Source: Phycisphaerae bacterium
GTDB lineage: Bacteria > Chloroflexota > Anaerolineae > 4572-78 > J111
Length of the DNA stretch: 64,000 nt
Reading direction: 5' to 3'
Assembly (NCBI GenBank): GCA_028285035.1
Contig: JANQQF010000087.1
Coordinates: forward strand, 172,492 to 236,491
In this document: positions 53,173 through 62,954 of the stretch, piece by piece
Layout of the letters: each line of letters begins with the position of its first letter
How positions within the stretch are numbered: the first letter of the stretch is position 1
Program-made: the position numbers and the translations under genes
The notes under the pieces: generated by a model
Databases searched by the model: none
What the model saw: the letters and a program-made list of their open reading frames with translations, nothing else
Told to the model about the DNA's origin: nothing

Positions 53173-53462
53173 CCCCACAAAATTCCTCAATTGAATTAAA
53201 CAAAAATTGTCATAAACCCGTTACTTTTTTCCTATTCTGGTTTCAAACAAAGTAACACCTTCAATACACATAGAGGTTAGATAGAAGAACTTACCTGATT
53301 AGTATGATGTACTCCCTCAGGTGTGCTCAGGCTGACTTCACAAAACCAAATCAATAAAGATCCATAGAAGAAACTTTCTTCTTAACATTTCTCAACAAAA
53401 TCTTTACCTAAACTTTATGCTTTTTTCACGTTCCCTTTATGGAGAAAGGATGTTAAGTCTGC

Positions 53463-53468
53463 TATGAT
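53463..53468 (+). promoter_or_regulatory. Extended -10 promoter of the sortase gene
   Basis: TGC-TATGAT; the -35 at 17-base distance is only 4 of 6. About 95 bases before the start codon. Confidence 0.45.
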
Positions 53469-53492
53469 AGAGTTAACAACAGACAGAAACAG

Positions 53493-53516
53493 TGAGGTGT
53501 CCAACATGACACCTCA
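53493..53516 (+). promoter_or_regulatory. Leader hairpin before the sortase gene
   Basis: TGAGGTGTC and GACACCTCA pair perfectly (9 bp, 6-base loop), and GACAG/CTGTC flanking it can extend the fold (about 53483-53524). No T tract, so it is more likely a control or stability element than a terminator. Confidence 0.5.
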
Positions 53517-53561
53517 ACAGACTGTCCTTTAACAACTACATAGAGACTTGGTGCGAACGAG

Positions 53562-54446
53562 ATGAAACGACTTGGCTTACTATGTATTTCGATATGGATC
53601 GCATGGCATGGCTCAATCTCACTCGCTTGGGCAGACAATCCCAATGAAGTTCTGTCAGAGGCGAGCATTCCAACCCAGTTGGTTATTCCTGAGATAGAGC
53701 TTGATACTCGGATTGTTCCTGTAGGAATAGAGACCATTGAAGTTAATGGACAAATTTATCCAATTTGGGAAACGACAGAGAATGACATCGGTTGGCATCA
53801 AGGATCAGGTCCCCCCGGACACTCAGGAAACACTGTCCTTTCTGGACATAGTAATGGTGGTCAAGAGATATTTCGCAATCTTGAAGAATTAGAGATTGGT
53901 TCTGATATCCACTTGGCAACCGATAACGGCTGGCATCATTATCGAGTAGCCGAAATCATAATCTTACGTGAACAAGGAGAACCCGCTGAAGTTCGTACTG
54001 CCAATGCTCAATGGATTTTACCGCAAGGAGATGAGCGTCTCACCCTAGTTACCTGTTGGCCCTACCCATCCAGTACGCACCGCTTACTTGTTATCGCCTA
54101 CCCGACTTCTGACGAGACACGACAATCATATCATCCCGAACTCATCCCACCACCAGAACTTGTATCCGACATCGAAATCACACCGAATCCAGAACTTCTA
54201 CCTACGACATCGATTACATCACAACCTAACCTGACACTTGCACCTGAACTCGAACAACAACCACGACTTCAACTTCAACCGAAACATCAACCCGAAACAC
54301 GACTGACACTGGCACATCAACCACAAGCTGAATTTCTTACCCGAAATTCCTTAAAGCACTTCCGACCAGTTCACATCTACCAGACAACCAGTACTTCACA
54401 CTTCGACTTGCTAAACGCTCATCTTATGAATGACATAAAAGGCTAG
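53562..54446 (+). CDS. Sortase family (class E-like) transpeptidase with Pro/Gln-rich tail
   Basis: 294 residues. Signal peptide/anchor at 1-24. Catalytic triad seen: His96 in VLSGHSNG, Cys165 in LVTCWPYP, Arg174 in THRLLVIAY. The TLVTCWPYP form and GPPGHSGNTVLSGHS are typical of class D/E sortases. After residue 185 comes a low-complexity tail with repeated Pro, Gln, Leu, Thr (e.g. LTLAPELEQQPRLQLQPKHQ). Sortases anchor LPxTG-type proteins to the wall. No candidate substrate or pilin gene is in the window, so this is a lone housekeeping-type enzyme. Confidence 0.88.
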   Translation: MKRLGLLCISIWIAWHGSISLAWADNPNEVLSEASIPTQLVIPEIELDTRIVPVGIETIEVNGQIYPIWETTENDIGWHQGSGPPGHSGNTVLSGHSNGGQEIFRNLEELEIGSDIHLATDNGWHHYRVAEIIILREQGEPAEVRTANAQWILPQGDERLTLVTCWPYPSSTHRLLVIAYPTSDETRQSYHPELIPPPELVSDIEITPNPELLPTTSITSQPNLTLAPELEQQPRLQLQPKHQPETRLTLAHQPQAEFLTRNSLKHFRPVHIYQTTSTSHFDLLNAHLMNDIKG

Positions 54447-54483
54447 AAAACGTCAGCGGGTTCTCTTGTATCTTTTTGTCAAA

Positions 54484-54524
54484 ATCAAAAAGAGGCTTGA
54501 CTAAGCATCAAGCCTCTTTTTGAT
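54484..54524. terminator. Bidirectional Rho-independent terminator
   Basis: Perfect 17-bp stem (54484-54500 with 54508-54524), 7-base loop, with T runs in both directions, between the convergent sortase and glycyl-tRNA synthetase genes. Confidence 0.92.
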
Positions 54525-54548
54525 TCCCATTTTTAGGTCAATAAAACT

Positions 54549-57500
54549 TTAGAAGCCTTGTAGATGGCTGAAATCGGCAAAACCCTTGGTCAAATCCCGA
54601 ATTTTCTGCAGCAACGCCAAGCGGTTTTCTTTGATGGCTTCGTCGTCGGCCATCACCATCACATTATCAAAGAAAGTATTGATTGGGGTAACCAAAGTCT
54701 GACCAATAACTTCGATGACTTTCGCCAACCTTTGTTCCCCAGCCAGAGCACTTTGTGCTGATTGATAGGCTTCATACAAACCTTTCTCAGCATCTTCAGC
54801 AAATCGATCCGGCTGTATCATAAATTGTGTCTCTTCACTTCGTACAATTCGGACACAGCGCGCATAAGCATTCAAAGTCGTCTCCCAATCTGATTGAGAA
54901 ATCGCAGCCGTTAAATCTTTGGCAGCACTTAAGGCCAGCCACGGGTTATTGCCACGTTCAGCCAAGACGGCCTGGACTACATCGTGCGCCAAGTCATACT
55001 CATCACGTAATACCCCTTCTAAACGACGCTGAATAAATTCGACATTTGCCTGTAGAGACTCAGTGGTCACCTCAACTGGCATTAAACTAGCCGCTACCTT
55101 TAGCCCTTCATTCACATCAAATTCAGTCTCGGTTTCGAGCAAAATTGTCACCAGAGACAAAGCATCACGGCGTAGAGCAAATGGATCGGCTGAACCTGAG
55201 GGAGCTTTTCCAACCGCAAATAGACCGCATAAACTATCGAGGCGATTAGCTAAATTGAGAGCTAAGCCAGCTTGGCTTAAAGAGTCACTGGGTAACGACG
55301 TTTGTGGATAGTAATGCTCAACAATTGCGGATGCAACAGCTTCTGACTCACCCGATATCTTGGCATATTCGTAGCCCATAATCCCCTGTAAACTCGTCAG
55401 TTCAACAACCATATTGGTAGCCAAGTCAGCTTTAGATAAATGAGCAGCGCGAGTTGCCGTTTCAACTTGGCTATCATCAAGCCCAATATATGGCCCAATT
55501 TGTGGGATAAGCTTTTCAAGACGCTTGCTCTTATCAAGCATTGAACCGAGTTGTTCCTGGAAGGTCAACGTATCTAAACGGGGGAGAAAATCCGCCAATT
55601 TTTGTGCAGTATCGGCTTTGAAGAAGAAATCGGCATCAGCGTACCGCGCCCGCAACACTCCTTCATTACCTTGGCGGACAGTGTCGATGTGAGCTTCGCT
55701 ACCATTACGCACCCCAATAAAATGAGGCAATAGTTCGGTCGTGCCATCATCGGATGTCCTGACGATCGGGAAATACCGCTGGTGCTTTTTCATCACAGTA
55801 ATCAACACTGGCGCAGGAAGTGATAAATAATTTTCCTCAAAACTACCGAGGAATGCGGTTGGCCGCTCAACCAAGTGGGTGACCTCTTCAAGCAGGCCTG
55901 CATCCTCAGGGACTTTGCCACCAACCTCGGCTGCAATAGCCTCAAGTTGTTGTTTAATATCAGCTCGGCGAGTATCTGGGTCCAAGCTAATGTTGTTTTC
56001 TTTCATAATGTCAACGTACGCCGAAGCACTGGTAACTTCAATTGTAGGTGACCCCTCAGGTCGCAAGCCTATCGAAGTTCGACCACTGGCAACACCAGCG
56101 TACTCAAAGGGAACTACAGCCTTGCCCAGCAATGCCACAAACCAGCGTAAAGGACGGCTAAAAGCCGTTTTAGCAATCTGCTCCCCAACCTGAGCTGAAG
56201 CCAACCAGCGCATTGATCGACCAAATGAAATTGAGCGAATAAATTCTGGCAAGGCTTCGGCCAACACCTCAACAGCAGACCGTCCCTCAGTCCGTACCAA
56301 GGCCACAACATATTCGCCTTCATCCATTTCTCGTACTTCAAGTTGAGAAACATCGACACCTTTACCACGAGCGAACCCTTGAGCTGCTTTTGTTGGATTA
56401 CCATCAGCATCAAAGGCAATTTTCGCCGACGGACCACGGGCCAACTCTGCCATATCTTCTTGACGTGGGGCCAAATCTTGTACTAGGATACTTAATCGCC
56501 GTGGCGTAGCGAAAATTTGTATGTCGCCGTGAGCCAACCGTAAATCATCAAAAAATTTAGGCGCAGCGCCTTTCAAAAAGCTTATGACTGCGGTTACATC
56601 GTGAGACGGTAACTCCTCAACCCCAATTTCAAATAGGAATGGTTGAGGGACAGTAGGGGATGTGACGGTTGATATATCCGGAAGGGAAACCGTTGAACGT
56701 CCTGGCATATATTTCATCAGGGGGAATTCAAACTCTTCACGTTGATCAACGAAAGCTTTGGCCACCTTTCGTGACAAGTTTCGCATCCGCCGGAAGTAGC
56801 TAGCCCGCTCTGTAACCCCAATTGCGCCTCTCGTGTCGAGAATGTTAAATGTATGTGAGCATTTAAGAACGTAATCATAGGCTGGTATCACTAAATTTTG
56901 TTCCAAGCAGCGATTACACTCAGCTTCATAAAAGTTATAGGCGTTAATCAACGACTCAACATCAGCAGCATTAAAATTGTACTCACAATATTCAATTTCT
57001 TGCCGCAACAAAATGTCACCATAGGTTTGATTACCATCCCAATCAATTTTCCATACGCTATCGACATTTTGTAGATACATTGCAATCCGCTCAAGACCAT
57101 ACGTCAACTCAACAGCTACAGGATCAAGTTCCAGCCCACCCGCTTGTTGGAAGTAGGTGTATTGACTGATCTCCATCCCATCAAGCCAGACTTCCCAGCC
57201 CAAGCCCCAAGCGCCCAATGCTGGACTTTCCCAGTTGTCTTCCACAAAGCGGATATCGTGTTCTTCTCGTTTTAGCCCGATGGCGTACAGGCTCCCCAAA
57301 TACAACTCTTGCGGATTGCCTGGGTCAGGTTGAATGATGACCTGAAATTGAGTGTGCATCTGCATCCGATTGGGATTATCCCCAAATCGGCCGTCATCCG
57401 GTCGAAATGACGGCTCAACATAGGCAATATGCCACGGTTCTGGTCCTAAAACACGCAATGTCGTTCCTGGATTGGCCGTACCAGCCCCAACTGACTCGTG

Positions 57501-57587
57501 CCAAGGTTGCCATACGGTAAAGCCTTGGTCAGCCCAATATTGCTGCAAGGTCATAATAATTTGTTGAAAGTTGAGTGGTTTACTCAT
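54549..57587 (-). CDS. glyQS: Glycyl-tRNA synthetase, fused alpha and beta subunits
   Basis: 1012 residues in one chain. Residues 1-300 are the alpha (GlyQ) catalytic part: [47 protein letters not shown] and [18 protein letters not shown] linker near 305-325 leads into the beta (GlyS) part from about 325 ([15 protein letters not shown]), with EVTHLVERP and a C-terminal anticodon-binding domain. In most bacteria with the heterotetrameric type, glyQ and glyS are separate; single-chain versions occur in Chlamydiae and in some Chloroflexota. Charges tRNA-Gly. No T-box was found in the leader. Confidence 0.96.
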   Translation of the reverse strand: MSKPLNFQQIIMTLQQYWADQGFTVWQPWHESVGAGTANPGTTLRVLGPEPWHIAYVEPSFRPDDGRFGDNPNRMQMHTQFQVIIQPDPGNPQELYLGSLYAIGLKREEHDIRFVEDNWESPALGAWGLGWEVWLDGMEISQYTYFQQAGGLELDPVAVELTYGLERIAMYLQNVDSVWKIDWDGNQTYGDILLRQEIEYCEYNFNAADVESLINAYNFYEAECNRCLEQNLVIPAYDYVLKCSHTFNILDTRGAIGVTERASYFRRMRNLSRKVAKAFVDQREEFEFPLMKYMPGRSTVSLPDISTVTSPTVPQPFLFEIGVEELPSHDVTAVISFLKGAAPKFFDDLRLAHGDIQIFATPRRLSILVQDLAPRQEDMAELARGPSAKIAFDADGNPTKAAQGFARGKGVDVSQLEVREMDEGEYVVALVRTEGRSAVEVLAEALPEFIRSISFGRSMRWLASAQVGEQIAKTAFSRPLRWFVALLGKAVVPFEYAGVASGRTSIGLRPEGSPTIEVTSASAYVDIMKENNISLDPDTRRADIKQQLEAIAAEVGGKVPEDAGLLEEVTHLVERPTAFLGSFEENYLSLPAPVLITVMKKHQRYFPIVRTSDDGTTELLPHFIGVRNGSEAHIDTVRQGNEGVLRARYADADFFFKADTAQKLADFLPRLDTLTFQEQLGSMLDKSKRLEKLIPQIGPYIGLDDSQVETATRAAHLSKADLATNMVVELTSLQGIMGYEYAKISGESEAVASAIVEHYYPQTSLPSDSLSQAGLALNLANRLDSLCGLFAVGKAPSGSADPFALRRDALSLVTILLETETEFDVNEGLKVAASLMPVEVTTESLQANVEFIQRRLEGVLRDEYDLAHDVVQAVLAERGNNPWLALSAAKDLTAAISQSDWETTLNAYARCVRIVRSEETQFMIQPDRFAEDAEKGLYEAYQSAQSALAGEQRLAKVIEVIGQTLVTPINTFFDNVMVMADDEAIKENRLALLQKIRDLTKGFADFSHLQGF

Positions 57588-57717
57588 GATTACAGCTAAA
57601 ACACCTTTCTAAAAAACAAGACACAGATGATAAAAGACTATCCAGAATCAATCCTGTCCTTGATTAATTCCTAATTATCTCTAGCAATCTGTGCCCTCAA
57701 ATTTTAATAACCGCCCC

Positions 57718-57726
57718 ATTCTACCA
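57718..57726 (-). promoter_or_regulatory. Extended -10 promoter of glyQS
   Basis: Minus strand TGG-TAGAAT (-10 at 57718-57723), TTAGGC at the -35 distance (17 bases). The 130-base leader contains CACAGAT/ATCTGTG (57622-57628 and 57687-57693), a weak long-range inverted repeat. Confidence 0.5.
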
Positions 57727-57859
57727 CACTCAGATTATTTGCCTAATTGCAAATCTCGATACATTTACGCCATTTGATATTAACAAAAACGCGTCCTGTT
57801 ACCTTAATAAAAGGCTTTGACGCGCAAATAAATTCGGAAATACTTTCGGCTAGTCGTGA

Positions 57860-58627
57860 TCAACTTTTACTTCGACGTAGCTTTCGTAAAAAGTCGACAC
57901 TTTTTAACTGTCGTTCCAGGGTAAATGTAATGTAATTGAGTAAAAGTAATTCAACGTGTTGTTGAGTCAAAGGCGTTAGCTGCAGTTTATTTACGTTTTC
58001 CCAAGGCTCTGTGCGTAGAAAACGCAATACTTTCAAAACCGATAACGGCAAAGCATCCGCATTCGGACGTATTCTGCCGTGTTCAGGGCAGAGGGTGCCC
58101 CCAGCCGCAATATGAAAATAATTGTCAACCGGCTCAAGCGCTTCTTCACAAGTCAGGCAGAAATATAATTGTGGTTCATAACCAGAAAGGCTGAGGAGAT
58201 GGATTTCAAAATAGCGCAAAGCCAAAAATATGTCTGCCGGGTTTGAAATACGAGCCAGTGTTAAGGCAAGCAATTCGAATAAAGGCTGATTTGCATCGTG
58301 TTCTTCTGTAAAGCGATCCAGTAACTCAGCTAAGTAGTAAGCGTGGCTTGTTTGATCAAGATCTTCACGTAAATCCCGATATGGCTCAACAATCTCAACT
58401 TGGGATACAATATCCCACGTTCGTCCACTTGCCACAAGCATATCAGTCAACATAAAAAGCTCAACATGGCCAGCTTTGCGGCTAGTAATTTTTCGTGCGC
58501 CTTTAGCCAAAAGCCGAATTTTACCTCGTTGTGGGGTAAAAACCGTAAGTAGACGATCAGCTTCACCAAAATCGGAACGGCTCAAAATAATAGCATCAGT
58601 TCGATATAAACGATCTTTGTTATCCAT
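57860..58627 (-). CDS. recO: DNA repair protein RecO
   Basis: About 255 residues from ATG 58625-58627; a TTG eight codons earlier is possible. N-terminal OB fold (RLYRTDAIILSRSDFGEADRLLTVFTPQRGKIRLLAKGARK), helical middle, and a zinc-finger-like CLTCEEALEPVDNYFHIAAGGTLCPEH (CxxC...CxxH). Acts with RecR in loading RecA onto SSB-coated DNA. Downstream gene of a minus-strand group, after a terminator. Upstream neighbour cdd is separated by that terminator. Confidence 0.94.
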   Translation of the reverse strand: MDNKDRLYRTDAIILSRSDFGEADRLLTVFTPQRGKIRLLAKGARKITSRKAGHVELFMLTDMLVASGRTWDIVSQVEIVEPYRDLREDLDQTSHAYYLAELLDRFTEEHDANQPLFELLALTLARISNPADIFLALRYFEIHLLSLSGYEPQLYFCLTCEEALEPVDNYFHIAAGGTLCPEHGRIRPNADALPLSVLKVLRFLRTEPWENVNKLQLTPLTQQHVELLLLNYITFTLERQLKSVDFLRKLRRSKS

Positions 58628-58680
58628 ATCGATATTATACCCATAGCTCAAAAAATAACGAACATTTCAGAAAACAAAAA

Positions 58681-58702
58681 GGCACAACAATGTTGTTGTG
58701 CC
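58681..58702 (-). terminator. Rho-independent terminator after cdd
   Basis: GGCACAACAA (58681-58690) and TTGTTGTGCC (58693-58702) form a perfect 10-bp stem; TTTTTGTTTT follows on the minus strand. Confidence 0.9.
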
Positions 58703-58736
58703 CCTAAATTCTATCGCCAGCTAAAGTTGGTAAACT

Positions 58737-59150
58737 CTAATCACGCGGCAAATTTTCTGGCCCAAAACTATGGGGCAACAAATCAGGCAGGGTCAGTACC
58801 TGATAATTTCCCTCGATATCCCCCAAAATGACTGTGATATTTGGAGAAAACTCACGCATTACTTGACGACATACGCCACAAGGTGCCCCCCCATTGATGG
58901 TAGCCACAGCAATGGCTTCAAAATCTTGTGAACCCTCAGATACAGCCTTAAAAATTGCCGTCCGCTCACCACAAACAGAGGGTGTATAGGATGCACTCTC
59001 AATATTACAACCTGTATAAATCGTGCCATCACGTGTCAATAAAGCTGCCCCAACCTTATACTTTGAATAAGGTGAGTATGAGAATTCACGTGCCTCAATC
59101 GCCTTTGCTAGTAATTCTCCCCATCTTTTATCATTAGTCACGTTTGGCAA
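58737..59150 (-). CDS. cdd: Cytidine deaminase
   Basis: 137 residues. Substrate loop TGCNIESASY; active-site VCGERTAI with zinc ligand Cys60 and proton shuttle Glu62; PCGVCRQ with ligands Cys91 and Cys94. Deaminates cytidine and deoxycytidine in pyrimidine salvage. There is no in-frame ATG: the start is TTG 59148-59150 close to AAGGAG, or GTG 59139-59141. 20 bases after the CBS-protein gene, probably one operon. Confidence 0.95.
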   Translation of the reverse strand: MPNVTNDKRWGELLAKAIEAREFSYSPYSKYKVGAALLTRDGTIYTGCNIESASYTPSVCGERTAIFKAVSEGSQDFEAIAVATINGGAPCGVCRQVMREFSPNITVILGDIEGNYQVLTLPDLLPHSFGPENLPRD

Positions 59151-59170
59151 AATCTCCTTATTTCAAGTTA

Positions 59171-60547
59171 TTATGATGAGCCAGGTAAAATCGTAGAGGC
59201 ATTTCGAACTAATTTGGAGCCATTTGTCTTATTTTCGTGAGAGGTTTCCTCATTGAATGAGTCACCTACGTCTCTTGAGCGTTTTATCTTAACCCGCATA
59301 ATACGATGCCCATCAATAGAGAGAACCGTTAAACTCAGGTTATCAACTGTAATACGATCCCCAACCTCCGGAACTCCTCCAAATGTTGTATAGACTAAAC
59401 CGCCTAAAGTATCAATTTCATCCGTTGGTATATCTAAATCCATGATACGGTTAATATCATCCAAGTCTGTACGGGCGCTAAAAATAATCTCATCCTCAGA
59501 AATCTCTTCCATAAAGAATTCTTCCTGATCATATTCATCATGAATTTCGCCCACAATCTCTTCTACAATGTCTTCGATTGTCACTAGACCTGCGACACCA
59601 CCATACTCATCCACAACAATAGCAATCTGTAATTTTTCTATCTGTAATTCACGCAACAATTCGCTCAATGATTTTGTCTCAGGCACAAAATGAGCTTCAC
59701 GCTCTAAACCATAGACGATTTGGGATCGATCACCATCACGAAGATGGGCTAACAGGTCTTTCGCATATAAGATACCTACGACATTGTCCACGCTGTCTGT
59801 GTAAACTGGTAATCTTGAGTGCCCAGCCTCCAAAATCAAATCTAGTGCCTCCATTACCGAAGCATTTGCCTCAACAGCAGCCATGTCAATGCGTGGCACC
59901 ATAACTTCACGAGCAACTGTATCATCCAAATTAAAGATCGAGTGAATCATTTCTTTCTCATCTTCATTCAGGACATCTTCTTCACTGGCATCTACATATG
60001 TTCGTAAATCATCTTCTGTGATTGCATCACCATTCTGATCATCTACATCAGTATTACGTCCACCAAATAAACGGCCTATGCCTGAAATAAAATGAGCAAG
60101 CGGTATAGCAAGATAAGAACCAAGAGTAATTAAACCAATCAGTCTTAGACCAATGAACTCGGCATAATTACGGCCAATTTCCCGTGGAATAAGCTCACCA
60201 ATGATTAAAGTTACAAGCATTGCTACTGCTGTAATGACAATAGCTACAATCAAATTGCTTTCAATCGGAATGATACGGGTCAACAGACTACTAAACGCAA
60301 AGATTGAAAGGACAATAATAAACCATTCAATAACTTTAAGCGTTAGTCGCCCAGTGGTTAACAAGAGAGTGGCATCACGATTGAGACGCTCAATAAGTAG
60401 GGCAGCAGGATGTCTTTCTTCAACCAACTGTAACAATCGCGCTTTGCGGACAGAAATGACTGCTTCTTTGACAGCAGCAAATACAGCATGTACTACTAAC
60501 AGCAAAATAAGAAAAATTATATAAGCCGAACTGTCAGGGTCTATCAA
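59171..60547 (-). CDS. CNNM/CorC-type CBS-domain membrane protein
   Basis: 458 residues. N-terminal DUF21/CNNM membrane domain (about 1-190, four segments, with NRDATLLLTTGRLTLK and GELIPREIGRNYAE), CBS pair about 205-330 (REVMVPRIDMAAVEANASVMEAL; LQIAIVVDEYGGVAGLVTIEDIVEEIVGEI), and a CorC_HlyC domain about 345-425 (FSARTDLDDINRIMDLDIP; DTLGGLVYTTFGGVPEVGD). Probable Mg2+/Co2+ export or its regulation; hemolysin annotation is historical. The likely start is TTG, as no ATG precedes the first membrane helix. Confidence 0.92.
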   Translation of the reverse strand: MIDPDSSAYIIFLILLLVVHAVFAAVKEAVISVRKARLLQLVEERHPAALLIERLNRDATLLLTTGRLTLKVIEWFIIVLSIFAFSSLLTRIIPIESNLIVAIVITAVAMLVTLIIGELIPREIGRNYAEFIGLRLIGLITLGSYLAIPLAHFISGIGRLFGGRNTDVDDQNGDAITEDDLRTYVDASEEDVLNEDEKEMIHSIFNLDDTVAREVMVPRIDMAAVEANASVMEALDLILEAGHSRLPVYTDSVDNVVGILYAKDLLAHLRDGDRSQIVYGLEREAHFVPETKSLSELLRELQIEKLQIAIVVDEYGGVAGLVTIEDIVEEIVGEIHDEYDQEEFFMEEISEDEIIFSARTDLDDINRIMDLDIPTDEIDTLGGLVYTTFGGVPEVGDRITVDNLSLTVLSIDGHRIMRVKIKRSRDVGDSFNEETSHENKTNGSKLVRNASTILPGSS

Positions 60548-60568
60548 AATTTAAATAACACCTCTACA

Positions 60569-61240
60569 TTAAGTTTCGTTTGTATTTGATTTTTTTGTAC
60601 GAGCTGGTACACCATAAGCCAACGCATTCTCAGGGACATCTGAGGTAACAACTGACCCTGCGCCGGTTCGAGCATTATCGCCAATGGTTACTGGGGCAAC
60701 AAGCATCGTATCACTACCGATAAAGACATTGTCCCCCAGTTTTGTCGAATGTTTTTTAACCCCATCATAATTACAAGTGATTGTCCCAGCCCCGATATTC
60801 ACATTTTCGCCCGTTGTGGCATCGCCAAGATAGCTAAAGTGTCCCATTTTAGTCCCAGAGCCAAGGTACGAGTTCTTAACTTCGCCAAAGTTACCCATAT
60901 GCACTCCGTCAGCGAGGTGGGCACCTTTTCTAAGATGAGCAAAAGGACCGATATCAACATTATTTTCCATCACGGCTTGCTCGATCACAGAAAATCGGGC
61001 TTGACAATTAGCACCCAATGTCGAGTCCTCAATAAAGCTATTCGGCCCAATCATACAATTTTCACCGATTTTGGTCTCACCCAATAGATAGGTGTTAGGA
61101 TACAATACAGTTCCTGGACCAATTTCTACAACTTCACCAATGTAAGTTGTCGCTGGATCAATAATTTTAACCCCAGCATCTAACCACTTCTGGTTGATTT
61201 CTTGACGGCGAGCTAGGTCACTAAACTGAGTGTTGTCCAT
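60569..61240 (-). CDS. Stand-alone GlmU-type acetyltransferase (left-handed beta-helix)
   Basis: 223 residues covering only the C-terminal half of GlmU. Hexapeptide repeats run from about 33 to the end. His114 in [14 protein letters not shown] is the position of catalytic His363 of E. coli Glm[38 protein letters not shown] is the acetyl-CoA/sugar-binding motif. It should acetylate GlcN-1-P to GlcNAc-1-P; the uridylyltransferase half is absent. Five bases after the phosphohexomutase gene, so the two steps GlcN-6-P to GlcN-1-P to GlcNAc-1-P may be coupled. A partner nucleotidyltransferase is expected elsewhere. Confidence 0.85.
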   Translation of the reverse strand: MDNTQFSDLARRQEINQKWLDAGVKIIDPATTYIGEVVEIGPGTVLYPNTYLLGETKIGENCMIGPNSFIEDSTLGANCQARFSVIEQAVMENNVDIGPFAHLRKGAHLADGVHMGNFGEVKNSYLGSGTKMGHFSYLGDATTGENVNIGAGTITCNYDGVKKHSTKLGDNVFIGSDTMLVAPVTIGDNARTGAGSVVTSDVPENALAYGVPARTKKSNTNET

Positions 61241-61245
61241 GTCAT

Positions 61246-62619
61246 TTATCCATTTTCTAAACGAGCTATTTCTGCCTCAACCAAAGTTTGCACTTGATCT
61301 TGAATTTGAGCCAATATTTCTTCTGTTCGCGCTTCAAATCGCATCGAAATGACAGGTTGGGTATTTGACTGTCTGACGGTTGCCCAACCTTCTGGAAAAT
61401 GTATCCTAGCTCCATCAATCGTTTCAACGGTATAATCTGGCTCAAAATGTTCACGCACAAAATTTACAACCTGTATTTTGAACTCATCAGGGCAAGCAAG
61501 TCGAACTTGAGGGGAGGAGGCGTAAGCAGGTAACTCAGCAACCATATTTGATAACGGCTCATTTGAGCTTGAAACAACATTGAGCAACTTTACCGTGGCC
61601 AAGATTGCATCGTCAAATCTAAATTCTGGTTCATCAAAAAATAAATGACCAGACAGTTCACCACCAATTGCACCGTCAACCTCTTGCATTATCTCGTGGA
61701 CAAATGCATAGCCAGATGGGGTCATGATTGGTTCACCGCCATTGGCTATTACATCATCTGCTAAGGCCTGAGTACATAAAATTTCATATACAATTTTAGC
61801 AGAGCCACGTTTGAGAATATCGCGGGCAAGTAACATAATAATCTGGTCGCCAAGCACACGGTTACCTTGATCATCAACTAAAGCAAGTCTGTCACCATCA
61901 CCGTCGTAAGCAATGCCCAAATCAGCATTTTCCTGTTTGACACAATCGATCAAATCAGCCAAAGCCTGACCTTTGGTAGGATCTGGGCCACGACCAGGAA
62001 AATCACCGTCTAACTTTTCGTTCAAGAGTGTGACCTGACAGCCAAGTTCTCTAAAAAGTTGGGTGGCAGCAGGCCCATTGGCCCCATTTCCCCCATCAAT
62101 AACTATTTTTAGATCTTTGTTTTGAAATGTCGCCAATGCCTTAAGTTTTTCAATATAGATTGGCAATACATCTTTTTCCTCCAGGATGCCAGTAGAGGAT
62201 TGATCAGCCAATTCTATACTTTGATCCAATGCCAAACGATAAATATCTTGAATTTCGATACCATTTAAGCTACGGTCTGCGGTTCGAATCTTAAGGCCAT
62301 TATAGTCAGCTGGATTATGACTTGCAGTGATCATCACCCCAGCTCCAGCTTCATAATAATCCGTCGCAAAATTCTGCACAGGTGTAGGAACGAGACCAAG
62401 ATCAATGACCTTAATTCTGGTTTGTTGTAATCCATAAACAAGTGCGTTACGAATACGCAATGAACTATTACGAATATCGCGCCCTAAGACGAGCGTAACA
62501 ACTTTATGCTTTTCAAAAAAATTTCCAATGGCTTGACCAAGTGAGGTAACAACAGCATCAGATAAGTCGTGGTCAGCAATCCCTCTAATGCTAAATTCTC
62601 TAAAGATGTTGGGGTTCAC
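61246..62619 (-). CDS. Phosphomannomutase/phosphoglucomutase-type enzyme (AlgC/ManB family)
   Basis: 457 residues from GTG 62617-62619. [11 protein letters not shown] start, phosphoserine loop [12 protein letters not shown] (Ser100), metal loop [13 protein letters not shown], sugar loop [10 protein letters not shown] and phosphate loop [14 protein letters not shown], so the active site is intact. The GELSGH loop is that of PMM/PGM rather than GlmM (GEQSGH), although the downstream GlmU-like gene hints at glucosamine-1-phosphate use. Upstream of it on the same strand is the rRNA operon; an extended -10 promoter precedes it. Confidence 0.93.
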   Translation of the reverse strand: MNPNIFREFSIRGIADHDLSDAVVTSLGQAIGNFFEKHKVVTLVLGRDIRNSSLRIRNALVYGLQQTRIKVIDLGLVPTPVQNFATDYYEAGAGVMITASHNPADYNGLKIRTADRSLNGIEIQDIYRLALDQSIELADQSSTGILEEKDVLPIYIEKLKALATFQNKDLKIVIDGGNGANGPAATQLFRELGCQVTLLNEKLDGDFPGRGPDPTKGQALADLIDCVKQENADLGIAYDGDGDRLALVDDQGNRVLGDQIIMLLARDILKRGSAKIVYEILCTQALADDVIANGGEPIMTPSGYAFVHEIMQEVDGAIGGELSGHLFFDEPEFRFDDAILATVKLLNVVSSSNEPLSNMVAELPAYASSPQVRLACPDEFKIQVVNFVREHFEPDYTVETIDGARIHFPEGWATVRQSNTQPVISMRFEARTEEILAQIQDQVQTLVEAEIARLENG

Positions 62620-62688
62620 TTTGTATTTTCCGAGGTTGTGAATATGAAAGTGAAAGGCAGTATTCCACTGCTTAAGTTAACGGGGAAT

Positions 62689-62717
62689 ATTGTAACACAG
62701 CTAGAGAAATATATCAA
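62689..62717 (-). promoter_or_regulatory. Promoter of the phosphohexomutase operon
   Basis: Minus strand TTGATA (62712-62717), 17-base spacer, TACAAT (62689-62694) with TGT before it. It separates these genes from the rRNA operon. Confidence 0.75.
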
Positions 62718-62737
62718 TAAGGAAATAAAAAAAGTCC

Positions 62738-62857
62738 TTTTGGCAATGACCTACTCTCCCAGGGGGTCCCCCCCCAAGTACCATCGGCGCTGGCGGGCTT
62801 AACTACCGGGTTCGGGATGGAGCCGGGTGTACCCCCGCCGCCATAATCACCAAGAGG
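62738..62857 (-). rRNA. rrf: 5S ribosomal RNA
   Basis: On the minus strand, the internal motifs GGCGGCGGGGGTACACCCGG, TCCATCCCGAACCCGG, AGTTAAGCCCGCCAGCGCC and GGTACTTGGG are those of 5S rRNA; GAGAGTAGGTCATTGCC is the 3' part. Ends set by the terminal stem AGTCCTCTTGG/CCAAAAGGACT; they may be off by a few bases. A T run follows the 3' stem and probably ends the rRNA operon. Confidence 0.95.
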
Positions 62858-62954
62858 ACTTCTTTTAACAATTTATTATAGCAGTCCACAATATATTAGT
62901 AGATTAAAAACTAAATAGAACAGGTTTTCGTTCAACCTTACAGAAGTTAAAGTA

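Larger units (their letters stand above)
53173..53561. other. Intergenic region upstream of the sortase
   Basis: 389 bases, no gene. Contains a -10 TATGAT (53463-53468) with TGC before it (extended), an imperfect -35 TGGAGA (53440-53445), and the leader hairpin 53493-53516. The first 260 bases are low in recognisable motifs. Confidence 0.6.

Noticed and set aside
57588..57717. T-box riboswitch upstream of glyQS
   Set aside because: The leader lacks the TGGNACCGCG-like T-box core and a terminator/antiterminator pair; only a weak inverted repeat was seen.
62569..62802. Short open reading frame over the 5S rRNA end
   Set aside because: It overlaps the 5S gene and the mutase promoter and has no ribosome site.
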